From JBEHWX01 sp048498995 (GTDB lineage Bacteria; Bacteroidota; Ignavibacteria; OLB7), in assembly GCA_048498995.1 (NCBI GenBank), contig JBEHWX010000028.1, positions 1 through 59,764 on the forward strand: DNA of 59,764 bases, written 5' to 3'. The notes below the pieces were generated by a model that was not told where the DNA came from, did not search any database, and saw only the letters and a program-made list of their open reading frames with translations. The translations under genes and the position numbers were made by a program. Positions 44,701-52,297 of the stretch are shown here, in pieces. How positions within the stretch are numbered: position 1 is the first letter of the stretch; the number at the start of each line of letters is the position of its first letter.

Positions 44701-46066
44701 CGTGCCGATCCCGATCAGGTCGTATCCGGTGCCCCCCTCGCTCGTGGAGCAGGCGGTGACCGGCACGATCGACGGCGATCCGCCGGTGCCGCCGGAGCAG
44801 ATCACGATCTCCCGGAGCAAGCAGTGGAGCTACTCCTACACCTACGATCGGGTCTTCGGCGGTAAGGATGCCGTCTATGCCACGCTCTGGTTCAACGCGC
44901 CGAGGCCGGCCGTGCCGCTTCAGGCCGGTGAGCCGTCGCTCGATCTGTTCCGCGCGCTCGCGATGTTCGAGAATGCCTGGGACGCCATGCGCTCGGATCT
45001 CTTCACCGGACTCCGCGACGTGGCGCCGGGGGTGACTGTCGCGCGAGCCGAGCGCGCGCTGGAGGCGTTTGCCTTCATCGCCGACAAGGTCGCCACCGCG
45101 TGGGAGCACTGGTTCGGCGAGGATCAGCTCGCCTATCTCGTCCCGATGCAGGCCTCCGACAGCAGCGTCTTCACGATCGTCGACGAGTCGGTCGAGGGGA
45201 AGCTCCGGACCGTGGTTCGTCGCTGCGCGGGGGATGCTCCGCTCCCATGGGTGGAGATTCCGGGACTCTTCTCGAGCCCCGATCCGGCCACGACCGGCGC
45301 CAGCGAGCGGGCGTTCTACTTCTACTCGTACGACGAGAGCGAGAATGTCATCGACGCGCTGGCGGCCGACGGCGCATCCTACGTGCGGCGGACGCTGCTG
45401 TTCGAGGGACTCGATATCCTGAACCGGCAGAACGTCTGGGCCGGCATCTTCTCGACCAGAAACGAGAACCTCTTCGGCACGGTCGCCTGCAATCCGGCGG
45501 CGACACGGCTGACCAACCCGGCGTTCATCTACCGGACGCCGCGTGTCCGCTTCGCCAACGCGCTCACGCCGCTGATCACCTGCGCCAGGCCGTTCGACAT
45601 GGCCGCGCTGCTCGATCCCCGGGAGGAGGGGACGCTGTTGCATCATCTCTGGACCTTCTTCGGCGTCTACTTCGACTCGGTGCTCGCGCTGACCGGAGAG
45701 CAGGTGCGGAGGACGCAGGTGGCGGTCCGCTACGAGTATCAGCTGCGCGGCCCGGACGCCGACATGCCGGCGCCGCTGGTGGTGACGCTTCCGGTGGCGA
45801 TGGTGCCGCCGTATCCGCTCCGCCTTCCGACGGATCTGCCCGACGGCGGGGCTGGTGATCCCTGCGGTGGCGGGCCGAGGTTCCTCTGCGAGCTTGCGCG
45901 GACCATCCGCGACTGGTTCACGCGGCGGAGTCCGGCCGAGGAGGGGGGAGAGCTCGTCTTCGAGCTTGCGGTCTATTCGAGCGTGGAGAACGCCGACAAG
46001 GTGCCGATCCATACCCTCACCAACGTGCGGCTCCGGCTGACCGACGTGACCGATCTGGGATCGTGA
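35705..46066 (+). CDS. Giant 3453-residue protein with beta-repeat region and degenerate LysM-like modules
   Basis: Start ATG 35705 with GGGGAA upstream. No signal peptide. Residues 1-1130 are repeated amphipathic beta segments ('LRDVDFEFFFGGGYGDKVGITYTF', 'YSVYLAKQQ'-like, 'GVGLSLGVGKIIDKGIFRAELSLTYQGILEGVLAFF'), possibly DUF6603-like. A Pro/Ala linker lies at about 1131-1180. Residues about 1463-1765 hold five or six degenerate LysM-like modules ('YTIVAGDTPSIIAAKLGIS', 'YSVQAGKSLLEIAESLAP', 'TLEGAAATHGVPVISLARAN'), and two more lie at about 2220-2320 ('THVANGTDTLATVAAAYGVT'). Residues 2330-3453 are a long region without recognised motifs. LysM modules usually bind peptidoglycan or chitin-like glycans. 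The function is unknown; a cell-surface or particle scaffold is possible. A terminator follows. Confidence 0.85.
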   Translation: MTMQELVDALRTAAGNGPLTLGRSSGEYPSFAIVLDLLGLSSVTLNVTDPATAITLTNDTIRILGNGSIYGMTASMVVTISGGDVAADRTCAIVADLDMIQLSTLITIGLFSQDGLGWPLPDATFNFPRVTASSVSRAAAISVDAGGGAYDLIPASANLGLALTLTDLGFTLTRFPGPSLTDYVSGLELRGLVVFNGVAVRVRVQVPIAQIVGQGGAGIDQGSWSWEVLFESAEATAFSMSSLYAYLGGGDLVDSIPDALRGLADLSLRGLAISFTTASSAPRFTLDSITVNVATATAWRVFQGFEVTGLVITISVRSPLDASRKVEITVLGDVTLGNVPFAVALSSRGGLANWVLAVRMRPTTEATLALTTFAALPGNPPMQQLNPPPSFSELPISLDQAFVEFSLRPVALKRMFLDVITTGTWSLIQGVLSIRNAELVLDVSRPLSPNRTIDARISGTLSIAGVVSLDVSVERTGGQWRLSARTVTEVSVFQLIQPFITVGDANGSDNATINDVFRTTALKELGIIYATAISGMPGGLSLLLEINNFGFRFFSDELYTITAVRAEYTSTTDAAANPPVVSIASRSFRLSGSMLLYGEPFTVFFSVETAAPNVGNWKIGASYAGLTCRFVRSGGVSKLVVNYGRTLGDIIEILVRCYNRIQGVTPLSPQLPDPWSVLSGISLRDVDFEFFFGGGYGDKVGITYTFTPDVDLVFYTIRRVSVYLAKQQTPQGDKWRVRLAIEGFPFHETALARTEWDLGSSNPPTIPGSNLKMFDLKFLAVGQRLKLNGVARLTSVDAAIQAIDSAAGLTSREPTANPLAGRGELGFEPTASWLLAAKLDLLRFITLGLVFNDGQIAGVRIDLLAGARAGKLGGLGFEILYKKVTESVGVYQIELRLPDAFRQLEFGQVSITLPIIAVDIYTNGNFRIDLGFPKNNDFSRSAMVQIFPFIGAGGFYFALLEGSTATRLPSDYIPDNGTFRPVIECGVGLSLGVGKIIDKGIFRAELSLTYQGILEGVLAFFNGNTARGIPDDLYYRLEGSYGVVGRIQGSVSFAVISANVLVEAYARINVLFEKMRPIVLTFRAGVNVNLNVRVGTDWLGVDVNCSFSTEISESFTIPIPPGTQSPAWARAGGPQSIEAPEPRMLPAASVGEGIAGELLEHPTSPFAAAPSGLAPRGAEQPLRPMDWDWVNTLADPQRETLYIAFRPQFTVEEVGNAKRASYVAMLFLDGTPPWVESRLAPDATNLPRKGDFDLIAEAMLLWLINAANAPCPTTTPLTVAALRGCSVTAADLDDIHRVLTSRPFGRAPFDATQIVRMLVSFFDIKLWAPAPGGRKHSPNTSTESAPPYGRPTVCPFPMIPDLRLQVDFVEKDANANTVLTPYQPVFFKQRTPVCPEYTAEIAAYFEDLAMRFQNANEADANPGTTDPMNPPNGPRALVDLIFEDYFLMLGRGVIQAAKEAMTSVEYTIVAGDTPSIIAAKLGISLDAAALTAQAAPIAADTQMVTGGATVAATGAGETLAALCAPYATGGIDQLLFDLGEANSSVVDLIAPGTVVRYAGMEYSVQAGKSLLEIAESLAPDLSPGYVTRSIAHDAGRLTAGTPFFIPFGLTTHRTQGGDTSYRVLAARFASAPDDASVLAYLRAIGELNAFLPGIFTEGMPIEYEPGVVYQATRYDTLAGLAPQGVTPGDFLAAFADVNGAVAADRVLTLPPRTFTAAAGSTLEGAAATHGVPVISLARANAGAGKPAFQPGTVIGASNVGRVSVGALIDRIHRTRGFMNLGRMVSRFLVPGLRLPSPTGNTNPGPWIIQGVLQETQPLFRLTGQQFILPTFDPNDVNPFWNWINQEVAAERIAPRSGLVKITLDWPGGGWFTYLPPTANEATIWLDGPEIGWYQQLAAAPLQLPLNVFDKAKLYGITPVEFVVGTPVPVGTAVDLGGATVNGAWAWTLNDPLQRMIARPWEANPAFLVGSRPDATPEAEVDPIGAHRWAAALEVRIRKVSLADDTVLGSVYAIDGCGTEGLYRLEQILDDEDEGYQPIAQVHILFAPPTGDAGAALASDGIDAIGAFIHQTNLSTLNHPQAAAAAPGFAAAPASVANYFRDEASRMVRLLWQACSVRSGGYYLYYRKEADGAGLPDHLFKDGSATLTFMITLGQTYGGVPSYANRLVTGSVPAAGGKLFAVARQRDLNIDLDPSMSIDDVIAGYGVSGASLVLGIAGLTLNEGVELTIEGRIATVAAQGYPGWPEAAAALGVPEAALRELNPAATLAGGTRLVLPPVTHVANGTDTLATVAAAYGVTAMSIAFANASKPLLLEGANIDVTQRMIRKVPAVPPGHVGVELYRQMPDATAFDNLPPGFNLQAPWFANQLQFIFSLITFRVGANGAFRQSVESLAKGPGDEQFPLPVLDEDQPLQIPNAWRYTHLVPMFNFWRGPLPVVPQQVAGQLPQDQSPYRGVGSLMDVLANHRDIFGNTVATANIPGYPYACDLLIGYTDPLIGLERWPGVNARYLFRKNGDNAELLVRLNFDVHRYDYANVGGTPEGRIEVARADRDLLSKIYYQLTWGHNDVWIGNSIDGERVNIDVVPLLEFITGIIAITEAICRAYEPIGDSLTVDFTRNVSMAGRSEAYFPLSVTFGIRRNGPVDESFVDVKGVKETSSVLEPMLDATTVAAAPAGAPSSYHDTVRIFAAAFERAYPSAKLATAIARHDDPAAASRTHLWVVQLGEQGRLRCAYDLDPEKWYHYFAPPPLATTLLTGRDFSVFDYGTAGLATAATSKTFASVDLDAWARRFLEALDTVLLPEYSVPARLLDIGAAGNCRESSRRCLATILAAKKRIAEAITASVEPIIADDCAGDIDAARDAFKQKLLVRLSAAYETDAIVQIPVRVTSPFVSGGGGVPPRLYGQPVVSQPGTATKRPELTASTTRIPLADGTSSLTFLFRSEKGEPAESMEVKLKFDPTAIEHEIVPMPADPGVEFSDGFTTSSWLTFVLPPLLFPELSVNVPIPIRSYPVPPSLVEQAVTGTIDGDPPVPPEQITISRSKQWSYSYTYDRVFGGKDAVYATLWFNAPRPAVPLQAGEPSLDLFRALAMFENAWDAMRSDLFTGLRDVAPGVTVARAERALEAFAFIADKVATAWEHWFGEDQLAYLVPMQASDSSVFTIVDESVEGKLRTVVRRCAGDAPLPWVEIPGLFSSPDPATTGASERAFYFYSYDESENVIDALAADGASYVRRTLLFEGLDILNRQNVWAGIFSTRNENLFGTVACNPAATRLTNPAFIYRTPRVRFANALTPLITCARPFDMAALLDPREEGTLLHHLWTFFGVYFDSVLALTGEQVRRTQVAVRYEYQLRGPDADMPAPLVVTLPVAMVPPYPLRLPTDLPDGGAGDPCGGGPRFLCELARTIRDWFTRRSPAEEGGELVFELAVYSSVENADKVPIHTLTNVRLRLTDVTDLGS

Positions 46067-46108
46067 GGCGCACGAGAGAAGCATCGAGGAGAGTACGAAG
46101 CACACGAC

Positions 46109-46145
46109 GAGCCCGCGAGGCATTGCCTCGCGGGCTCGCGCGTTT
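46109..46145 (+). terminator. Terminator of the collagen/LysM cassette
   Basis: Arms GAGCCCGCGAGG (46109-46120) and CCTCGCGGGCTC (46126-46137) pair perfectly, followed by GCGCGTTTCG, 43 bases after the giant gene stop. Confidence 0.8.
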
Positions 46146-46565
46146 CGCTCCGGCCGAGGGATGGAATCGGTGACCGACGCGTGATGCGACACCGCGGCGC
46201 CGAGTCGGGGCGCGAAGGAGATTGCGTCACGGGATGTGCCTCCAGCGGGCCCGTCCCCATCCTTGACATGGATGCATATGCCGTTACCGACTACGTACCA
46301 GATACCATGGTCGGTGTTTCATGCCTGTTCAGATCGTGATGGCGCCGCGCCGTATCGGCATTCTTGGCCTTGTCGTCCCGATCGAACACTCGCGATTCCG
46401 AGCTTGACGGTTCGGCATCACCCTTGGAATCCACGATGCTCTTTGGCATGTTCCCCGCGTTTGCTCGCCATGTGTCGGCTATTTCGCCGATGTGCCCCAT
46501 CAATTGCCGGCGGAGCGTGGACATATTCGAGGAGCGCGGTGATATCTGCTCATGTTCGGGAACAT
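46146..46565. other. Intergenic region with no recognised gene
   Basis: The frame of the following gene remains open upstream to 46236, but its composition (Cys/His/Trp/Arg-rich) is unlike a protein. The region is somewhat less GC-rich than its surroundings. No clear promoter, repeat or RNA was recognised. Confidence 0.5.
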
Positions 46566-47930
46566 ATGCTTCGCACGGCGATCGTTGCCATCGCGGCGAT
46601 GTGTGTTGGAAGCTGCGAGCTCCTGGCGCAACGGTGTGCCGGCGAGCTCCGCTTTCGACTCTTCGATCCCTCGCTTCCCGGCTCCACGGGGTCTCCCATC
46701 GTGTTCGACGCGCCGTCGAGTCCGGCCATCCGTGCCGATCGGATCGTCGGGGGCGAAGGTGTGTACGACATGCGGTGTCGGTTGATCGATGGCCGTCCCG
46801 GGCGCATCGGTTTCTGGAAGCTGTCGGATACCGGCGAGGTCAGATGTCTGTACGGATGCGGAGGCACGGCCGAGCTGACGATCTCACGCCGTCATCGTGC
46901 TCTTGAAAATGGAGCCGACACGATGCGCATCGTCCTTGTGAATGCCTGCGATGCGACCTTCGGCGCGGATATCACGTACGTGCCGGGCACATTTCGCATC
47001 ATGGTCTGTGATACCGTGTCGACAGCGGCGCAAGGCGTGGGCCCGGGCACTTCGCTGGAAGAGCGATATCCCGGAGCTCGCCACGGCGGCCGTGATTTGA
47101 CCGAATTTCTGCGAAAGCTGTCCCGGCCTCTTACGCCGATCGTGCCGAGCAGAAAACTCCGGTTCCTGGTGACCGATGCCGACGGCATTCCGTTGTCGGA
47201 TGCCGTTGTTCGGGGAGCGGGAGCCGATAGCGCGCGGCTTCCGGTGGCGCGTCGGATCGATGAGGGGCTGTTCCTTGGCACGATCCATGGAGCGGCGCCG
47301 CTGACGATTTCGATCACCTCGAACGGCTTTTTTGCCGATACCATCCCGCTTCCACGGAACGAAGCATTCCGGCAGAATGAGGATCTGATCCGCGCGCGGC
47401 TTGCCCGACCCGGAGATGCCTATGAGGTGCGCGGCGGCAGACGGTATGCGTATACGCCACGCCTGGACCTGATCGCAATCGCGCCGCGATACGGGGATAC
47501 GACGCTTCAAGAGCTTCTCGATTCCCTCGATCTCCGATCGGTTCCGGGAGGTGGTCCCTTTATCCTGGCGCGGTCGAAAACGCCGCGAGACCCGATGAAC
47601 AGCCCCGAGCTGGCGGCGCTTCGGAGGAGCCCGGGAGTGGCCGCCGCCGGAGCCGTGCGATCGTGGTCGAGCGACAGAATTGTCGTCTTCAGCAATCGAA
47701 TACGCCTTGTCGCGGGGAACGGACTGAAGCCTCGGGATCTGCTTCGCGCCGTTCCGGGGATCTCCTCCATCGAGCCCGATTCCGGGAATGGTGGATATAT
47801 CGCAACGGTGGCGCCGGAGGTTGGGGAGGGGATCATGGAGATCGCGCATCGCCTTATGTCGCTCCCTGGCGTCGGAGATGTCGTGATCGAATATCTGAAC
47901 ACGCCCGGACACATTCATGCGGCTCCTTGA
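46566..47930 (+). CDS. Exported protein of unknown function
   Basis: 454 residues from ATG 46566, chosen because a signal peptide begins there ('MLRTAIVAIAAMCVGSC' then 'ELLAQ'). Either signal-peptidase I cleavage after LLAQ or a lipobox-like VGSC is conceivable. The N-terminal third has six to seven cysteines ('YDMRCRLIDGRPGRIGFWKL', 'VRCLYGCGGTAEL'). The middle, 'LRFLVTDADGIPLSDAVVRGAG', looks like a carboxypeptidase-regulatory/CNA-B-like beta-sandwich followed by 'FFADTIPLPRNEAF'. The C-terminal ~130 residues ('RSPGVAAAGAVRSWSSDRIVVFSNRIRL') resemble no family known to me. There is no T9SS sorting domain. It is transcribed alone. Confidence 0.65.
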   Translation: MLRTAIVAIAAMCVGSCELLAQRCAGELRFRLFDPSLPGSTGSPIVFDAPSSPAIRADRIVGGEGVYDMRCRLIDGRPGRIGFWKLSDTGEVRCLYGCGGTAELTISRRHRALENGADTMRIVLVNACDATFGADITYVPGTFRIMVCDTVSTAAQGVGPGTSLEERYPGARHGGRDLTEFLRKLSRPLTPIVPSRKLRFLVTDADGIPLSDAVVRGAGADSARLPVARRIDEGLFLGTIHGAAPLTISITSNGFFADTIPLPRNEAFRQNEDLIRARLARPGDAYEVRGGRRYAYTPRLDLIAIAPRYGDTTLQELLDSLDLRSVPGGGPFILARSKTPRDPMNSPELAALRRSPGVAAAGAVRSWSSDRIVVFSNRIRLVAGNGLKPRDLLRAVPGISSIEPDSGNGGYIATVAPEVGEGIMEIAHRLMSLPGVGDVVIEYLNTPGHIHAAP

Positions 47931-49191
47931 GATTTTCAGGGCAACGAAACAGCGTGCGCGCATGGGCGTGATGCGATCCGAAAATTCATTGATATACCTG
48001 GCGAATAATCGCCGCGCGGCAGCCGACACACGAGTGAAATGGAATTCGAGGAACGGGCCATGGCCTGACCCACGGTGAGCCCGCCTGCCTCTCATTTGCA
48101 TGGCGGAACGCCGCCAGTGGAGGAAACGGCACGCCGTACGGGCTGAACAGGCAGGGAGAATGGAGGAAGGTGGACACACTCGTGCCGGAGCTGGAGGCAG
48201 CCACCGTCACCCGTCCGAAGCAGGGATGCGCGGCTCGATGCGCGGCGGGGTGATGATGCCGGCAATCCTGTCCATCACCATCACAAGGAAGCGCGCGGCG
48301 CTTCCGGACGTGTCGACATCGAGGAGGAAATCTGGATTCGCCTCCGCAATGAGCATGACCGGATAACTATGGCGGACATGAGGAGTGCCGCCGATACCGC
48401 CTCTTCCGCACATCGTCCGTGATGAGCGGCTTCCGTTTTCGGAGGATCTTTTGTCGGCCTCCCCTTCGCGCGCCGGCGTGGTACGCAATACGAGCCGAGC
48501 GCGCTCACCTTCCTGAAGCATGGAACGGCCGCGTCGCGATGCCCGTTGATACCAGACCTCGTCATGGCGCACCGGGATGACTACGTCTCGCGATGCGAAA
48601 TGCATCGTGAGAGTATACGCCTGGAGAATCGCTTGGGGCATGCCTCGTCGTGTTGTGCCCGCCGCGCCGCCTGGATTATTGGTGGGAGTACAATGCTCCG
48701 GAACGTGCTTGTGGTACAACCGGATAGTCTTATTGTATATTGGCAAGAACGGAGAAGCGATATATTCCCCATCGCACATTCAGCGGCGTAATTTCGCGCC
48801 CCAGGTAGTACTGCTGGTCCAGCTGCAGAAGGTCTGAAGCGCAGTACGGTCACTTCCACGCTCGAAGCCTGCCCGAGCTCGGCATGGAGGATCCCTCCGG
48901 AGGACGAGGTCACCAGATACGCCACGTCGCTCCGGTCGTACGTCCACATTCGCAGTCGCGCTACATCCCCGTCAGTATCGCAACATCCGCCCGGCGCATC
49001 GGCGTCGGGACGCACGGCACGCAGTGTCTCGATCGGTCCCTTCCCGCGGACGCATGCCGCGCTCGGGATGCGTCCTTCAGGAGGCATCCTCGAGTGCCCG
49101 TCGACGCGCGGTTTTACCGGAGCGCCACCATTGACCGAGGCTCCGGTGAATCGGCACTCTGTTCATGTTCCATCCAAACGGAGATGCTCCG
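47931..49191. other. Gene-poor stretch of 1.26 kb with possible gene remnant
   Basis: No intact convincing gene on either strand. On the minus strand, 49087 down to about 48800 reads protein-like ('RLRMWTYDRSDVAYLVTSSSG', 'GILHAELGQASSVEV'), and after a +1 shift near 48825 the reading continues ('LLQLDQQYYLGREITPLNV', 'RWGIYRFSVLANIQ') to a TAA at 48732-48730. This could be a frameshifted remnant or chance. Bases 48590-48790 are notably less GC-rich than the rest. Confidence 0.35.
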
Positions 49192-52095
49192 ATGAAATTC
49201 CCGTTTACGCATCCGACCCGCGCGATGCTTCCCACCAGCAAGCCCGCGCTCTCCACGACCGGTACATTCTGGCGACGTCTCATCCCACTTGCCGTCTGTC
49301 TGACATCTGTCTCCGTCCTGCCGGCGGCCGCGCAATTCACCGATATCGCGGCCGGGCTCACCGGAGCCCGCAACACCGTCGCCTGGGGCGATTACGATAA
49401 CGATGGCGATCTGGACCTCCTCTCGACGGGCGCTCTGGCCGGCGGCGTCACCGGATTCGCCGACATCTACGACAACAGCGGCGGCACCTTCACCGGCCTC
49501 GGCGCCGGACTTCCGCAGGTGCTCAACGGCGTCAACAACGGCAAGGACGCCGCGGCCTGGGGCGACTTCGACCGTGACGGCGACCTCGACGTGGCGATCG
49601 TCGGCACCGACGGCTCCGTCGCGCATGCCGATATCTACGAGAACTCCGGTGGAAGCTTCTCCCTCGTCACGCTTGGCGGCACCGGCCTGACGCCGCTCGT
49701 CTCCGGCTCGGTCGCCTGGGGTGATTATGACAACGATGGCGATCTGGATCTGTTCATGACCGGCACCACCACCAGCGGCGCCTGCCTCACCACGATCTAC
49801 CGCAACGACGGCGGCTCCCCCTGGGCGTTCACCGACATCACCCCGGCGTTCATTCCGGTCAGCGATGGCGCCGGAGCATTCGGTGATTACGACAACGACG
49901 GCGATCTCGACCTGGTGGTCAGCGGCTTCGCCTGCAGTATCGGCAAACCGCTGACGCAGTTGTACATCAACAATGCCGGCGTCTTCGCGCCGAGCGGTAT
50001 CCCGCTGCTCGGCGTGCGCTACTCGGCATTGGCCTGGGGCGACTACGACAACGATGGCGATCTCGACCTGGCCGTTTCCGGCAATACCGGCGGCGTCGCC
50101 ACGCAGTCGAAGCTCTATCAGAACACCGGCACCACGCTGCTGGCAACCACGATCACCATTCCCGCGATCGCCAACGGATCGTTGGCCTGGGGCGATTACG
50201 ACAACGATGGTGATCTCGATCTGCTCGCGGTCGGCACCGGCTCCTCGACGATCGCCGAGGTCTACGCCAACAGCGGCGGCGGACCATACACCTTCACCGG
50301 TATCTCCGCCGGACTCACGCCGGTCTACAACGGTCAGGCGGTCTGGGGTGATTTCGACAACGACGGCAAGCTCGATATCGCCCTCTGCGGCTACGATCCG
50401 TCGTCGGCCACGCCGATCACCAGCATCTACCGCAACTCCTCCGCGAACATCCCGGCCAACAACACGCCGAACGCCCCCTCGACCCTCTCGCTGAGCGCCA
50501 GCTGGCATTCGATCACCGCCACCTGGGGAGGCGCCAGCGATGCCGAGACGCCCACGGCGAACCTGCACTACAACCTTCGCGTGCTCGACGTCACCACCGG
50601 CGCCACCGTGGTCTCGCCGATGTCCGACGTGAGCAGCGGGTACCGGAGGATTGCCGCGCTCGGCAATACCGACCACGATCTCAGCTGGACCATCACCAAT
50701 CTGACGCCGGGGCACACCTACAGCGTCTGCGTGCAGTCGATCGACGGCGCGCTGGCCGGCTCCCCCTTCACCTGCGCGAACGACGTGACGCTCGATGCCA
50801 GCGGTCCGGACATCGCGATCTTCGATTGCCCGGCCGAGAGCGGCGCGGAGCCCGACGTGACCTGCGGCGTTGTCTACAACAGCCAGGACATCTGGGTGCG
50901 GAACACGATCGGAAGCGGCTTCACCAACTTCACGATGCAAAACCCGATCTACGGTCAGCCGAACTACATTTACGTCCGGATGACGAACATCGGAGCGACG
51001 GCGCTGCCGGCCGGCCGCGTGTACGTCTACTGGGCCAAGTACGCCGTTGGCGGACAGGGATGGTCGTGGGATTGGATCAACGCTCATGACGGTGCCGGCC
51101 ATCTGGTGGGGGACCTCGCCGGCTACGCGGATATCAGCGGTCTGAGCGCCGGGGGCTCCACGATCGTCGAGATCGAATGGCTCAACCCGCCGAACCCGGC
51201 CGACTTCGGGGTCGGATCCGTTCATGGATGCCTGCTGGCCCGTTTCTGGGCGCCCGAGGATCCGCTCACCTTCGGCGAGGTGACCAACGCTCAGGTGAAC
51301 ACGCGCAACAACAACAACATCGGCTGGCGGAACTTCGACGCGATCAAGGGCTCTCCCTCCACGTCGACCACCTCCTACGCCGATTTCGGCAATCCGTTCA
51401 ACACCCAGGCGCAGTTCGATCTGGCCTTCGGCGAGGAACAGGGGAACGCCTCGCTCCTGAACAACGGCTCGATCGTCGTCGATCTCGGGCCGACGCTCTT
51501 CAACCGCTGGGTCAACGCCGGCGCCCATGGCAACGGAATCGCGGTACACAGCAACAACGCCAACAACACCAAGATCGACATACGCTCGGCGAACGCGACC
51601 ATCGAGAACCTGGCCATGAACGCGCGCGAGCGCTTCACGCTGGCGATCACCTACTCGACGAGCTACAACTCCGAGCTGAGCGGTCATGTCTTCACCTGGA
51701 ACATCACCACCGCACTCAGCGGCGGCGGTGATATCGTCGGCGGCGCCACCAACGAGATCACGATGCCGAGCTCGCCGCAGGGAAAGCCGGCCCGTTCGAT
51801 CTCGGAGGAGCTCTCGGAGATGTACGGCCTGACCGTGCACCCGAATCCGGCCAACACCTCGACCACCATCTCCTATCTGCTCCCCAGGGATGAGCAGGTC
51901 TCCGTGGAGATCCACGACGCGGCCGGCAACCTGGTGCGGGTGCTCGTCCCGTCGCTGGCGCAGGCGCGGGGAGCGCACGACGTGGTCTGGAACGGCCTGG
52001 ACGATCGCGGCGCGCGGGTGCCGGCCGGGACCTATTTCTACCGTCTCGTGACCGGCGTCGGCACGACGGAGGGACAGGTCAAGATCGTCCGCTGA
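49192..52095 (+). CDS. T9SS-exported seven-repeat FG-GAP (VCBS) protein with Fn3-like domain
   Basis: 967 residues. ATG 49192 is preceded by GGAG at 49180-49183, so it is preferred to ATG 49165. The signal peptide ends near 'SVLPAAAQ'. Seven FG-GAP/VCBS repeats follow, each with a calcium-loop-like core such as 'WGDYDNDGDLDLL', matching a complete seven-bladed integrin-type propeller. Then come a fibronectin-III-like domain ('NTPNAPSTLSLSASWHSITATW'), a CARDB-like stretch around 'IYVRMTNIGATALPAGRVYV', and a C-terminal FlgD-like T9SS sorting module ('VHPNPANTSTTISY' to 'VPAGTYFYRL'). It is an exported, presumably surface-attached, protein with unknown ligand. Confidence 0.88.
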   Translation: MKFPFTHPTRAMLPTSKPALSTTGTFWRRLIPLAVCLTSVSVLPAAAQFTDIAAGLTGARNTVAWGDYDNDGDLDLLSTGALAGGVTGFADIYDNSGGTFTGLGAGLPQVLNGVNNGKDAAAWGDFDRDGDLDVAIVGTDGSVAHADIYENSGGSFSLVTLGGTGLTPLVSGSVAWGDYDNDGDLDLFMTGTTTSGACLTTIYRNDGGSPWAFTDITPAFIPVSDGAGAFGDYDNDGDLDLVVSGFACSIGKPLTQLYINNAGVFAPSGIPLLGVRYSALAWGDYDNDGDLDLAVSGNTGGVATQSKLYQNTGTTLLATTITIPAIANGSLAWGDYDNDGDLDLLAVGTGSSTIAEVYANSGGGPYTFTGISAGLTPVYNGQAVWGDFDNDGKLDIALCGYDPSSATPITSIYRNSSANIPANNTPNAPSTLSLSASWHSITATWGGASDAETPTANLHYNLRVLDVTTGATVVSPMSDVSSGYRRIAALGNTDHDLSWTITNLTPGHTYSVCVQSIDGALAGSPFTCANDVTLDASGPDIAIFDCPAESGAEPDVTCGVVYNSQDIWVRNTIGSGFTNFTMQNPIYGQPNYIYVRMTNIGATALPAGRVYVYWAKYAVGGQGWSWDWINAHDGAGHLVGDLAGYADISGLSAGGSTIVEIEWLNPPNPADFGVGSVHGCLLARFWAPEDPLTFGEVTNAQVNTRNNNNIGWRNFDAIKGSPSTSTTSYADFGNPFNTQAQFDLAFGEEQGNASLLNNGSIVVDLGPTLFNRWVNAGAHGNGIAVHSNNANNTKIDIRSANATIENLAMNARERFTLAITYSTSYNSELSGHVFTWNITTALSGGGDIVGGATNEITMPSSPQGKPARSISEELSEMYGLTVHPNPANTSTTISYLLPRDEQVSVEIHDAAGNLVRVLVPSLAQARGAHDVVWNGLDDRGARVPAGTYFYRLVTGVGTTEGQVKIVR

Positions 52096-52215
52096 CGTCG
52101 TTCGCCCTCCGGTCGAATCACCGGACCGACCTCCGCTCCCCGATCTTTCGGGGGAGGGAGGAAGTCTGGGATTCTAAGAGCCCCTCACAGAATGAAGCTA
52201 CTCGAAGGGAAGTGG

Positions 52216-52247
52216 GGGGTAGCCGCACGTCTTTTGCGTGCGCCCCC
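52216..52247. repeat. Degenerate single copy of the palindromic repeat
   Basis: CGCACG (52224-52229), loop TCTTTTG, CGTGCG (52237-52242), preceded by GGTAGC and flanked by a G run and a C run that extend the stem imperfectly. It matches hairpin A of the array at 26.4 kb except in the loop. Confidence 0.7.
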
Positions 52248-52297
52248 TTCATTTCGTGAGAGGCTCGAAGGAGGGAAAACATGTGGGGAACCCGATG

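Noticed and set aside
42185..46192. Open frame of about 1335 codons on the minus strand opposite the giant gene
   Set aside because: His/Arg/Val/Asp-rich shadow of the plus-strand codons without motifs; long antisense frames like this occur opposite most real genes in this GC-rich window.
48272..48283. CATCACCATCAC, similar to the CAC-rich leader motif
   Set aside because: Not upstream of any supported gene and lacks the CACGACAA half of the motif.
48207..48779. 190-codon minus-strand open frame
   Set aside because: Composition changes along its length, it has no recognisable motif or ribosome site, and it overlaps the possible remnant reading; kept only as part of the gene-poor region.
49114..51978. 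Minus-strand open frame of about 954 codons opposite the FG-GAP gene
   Set aside because: The repetitive 'VVVIAPG'-like pattern is the antisense of the FG-GAP repeats, not a protein family.
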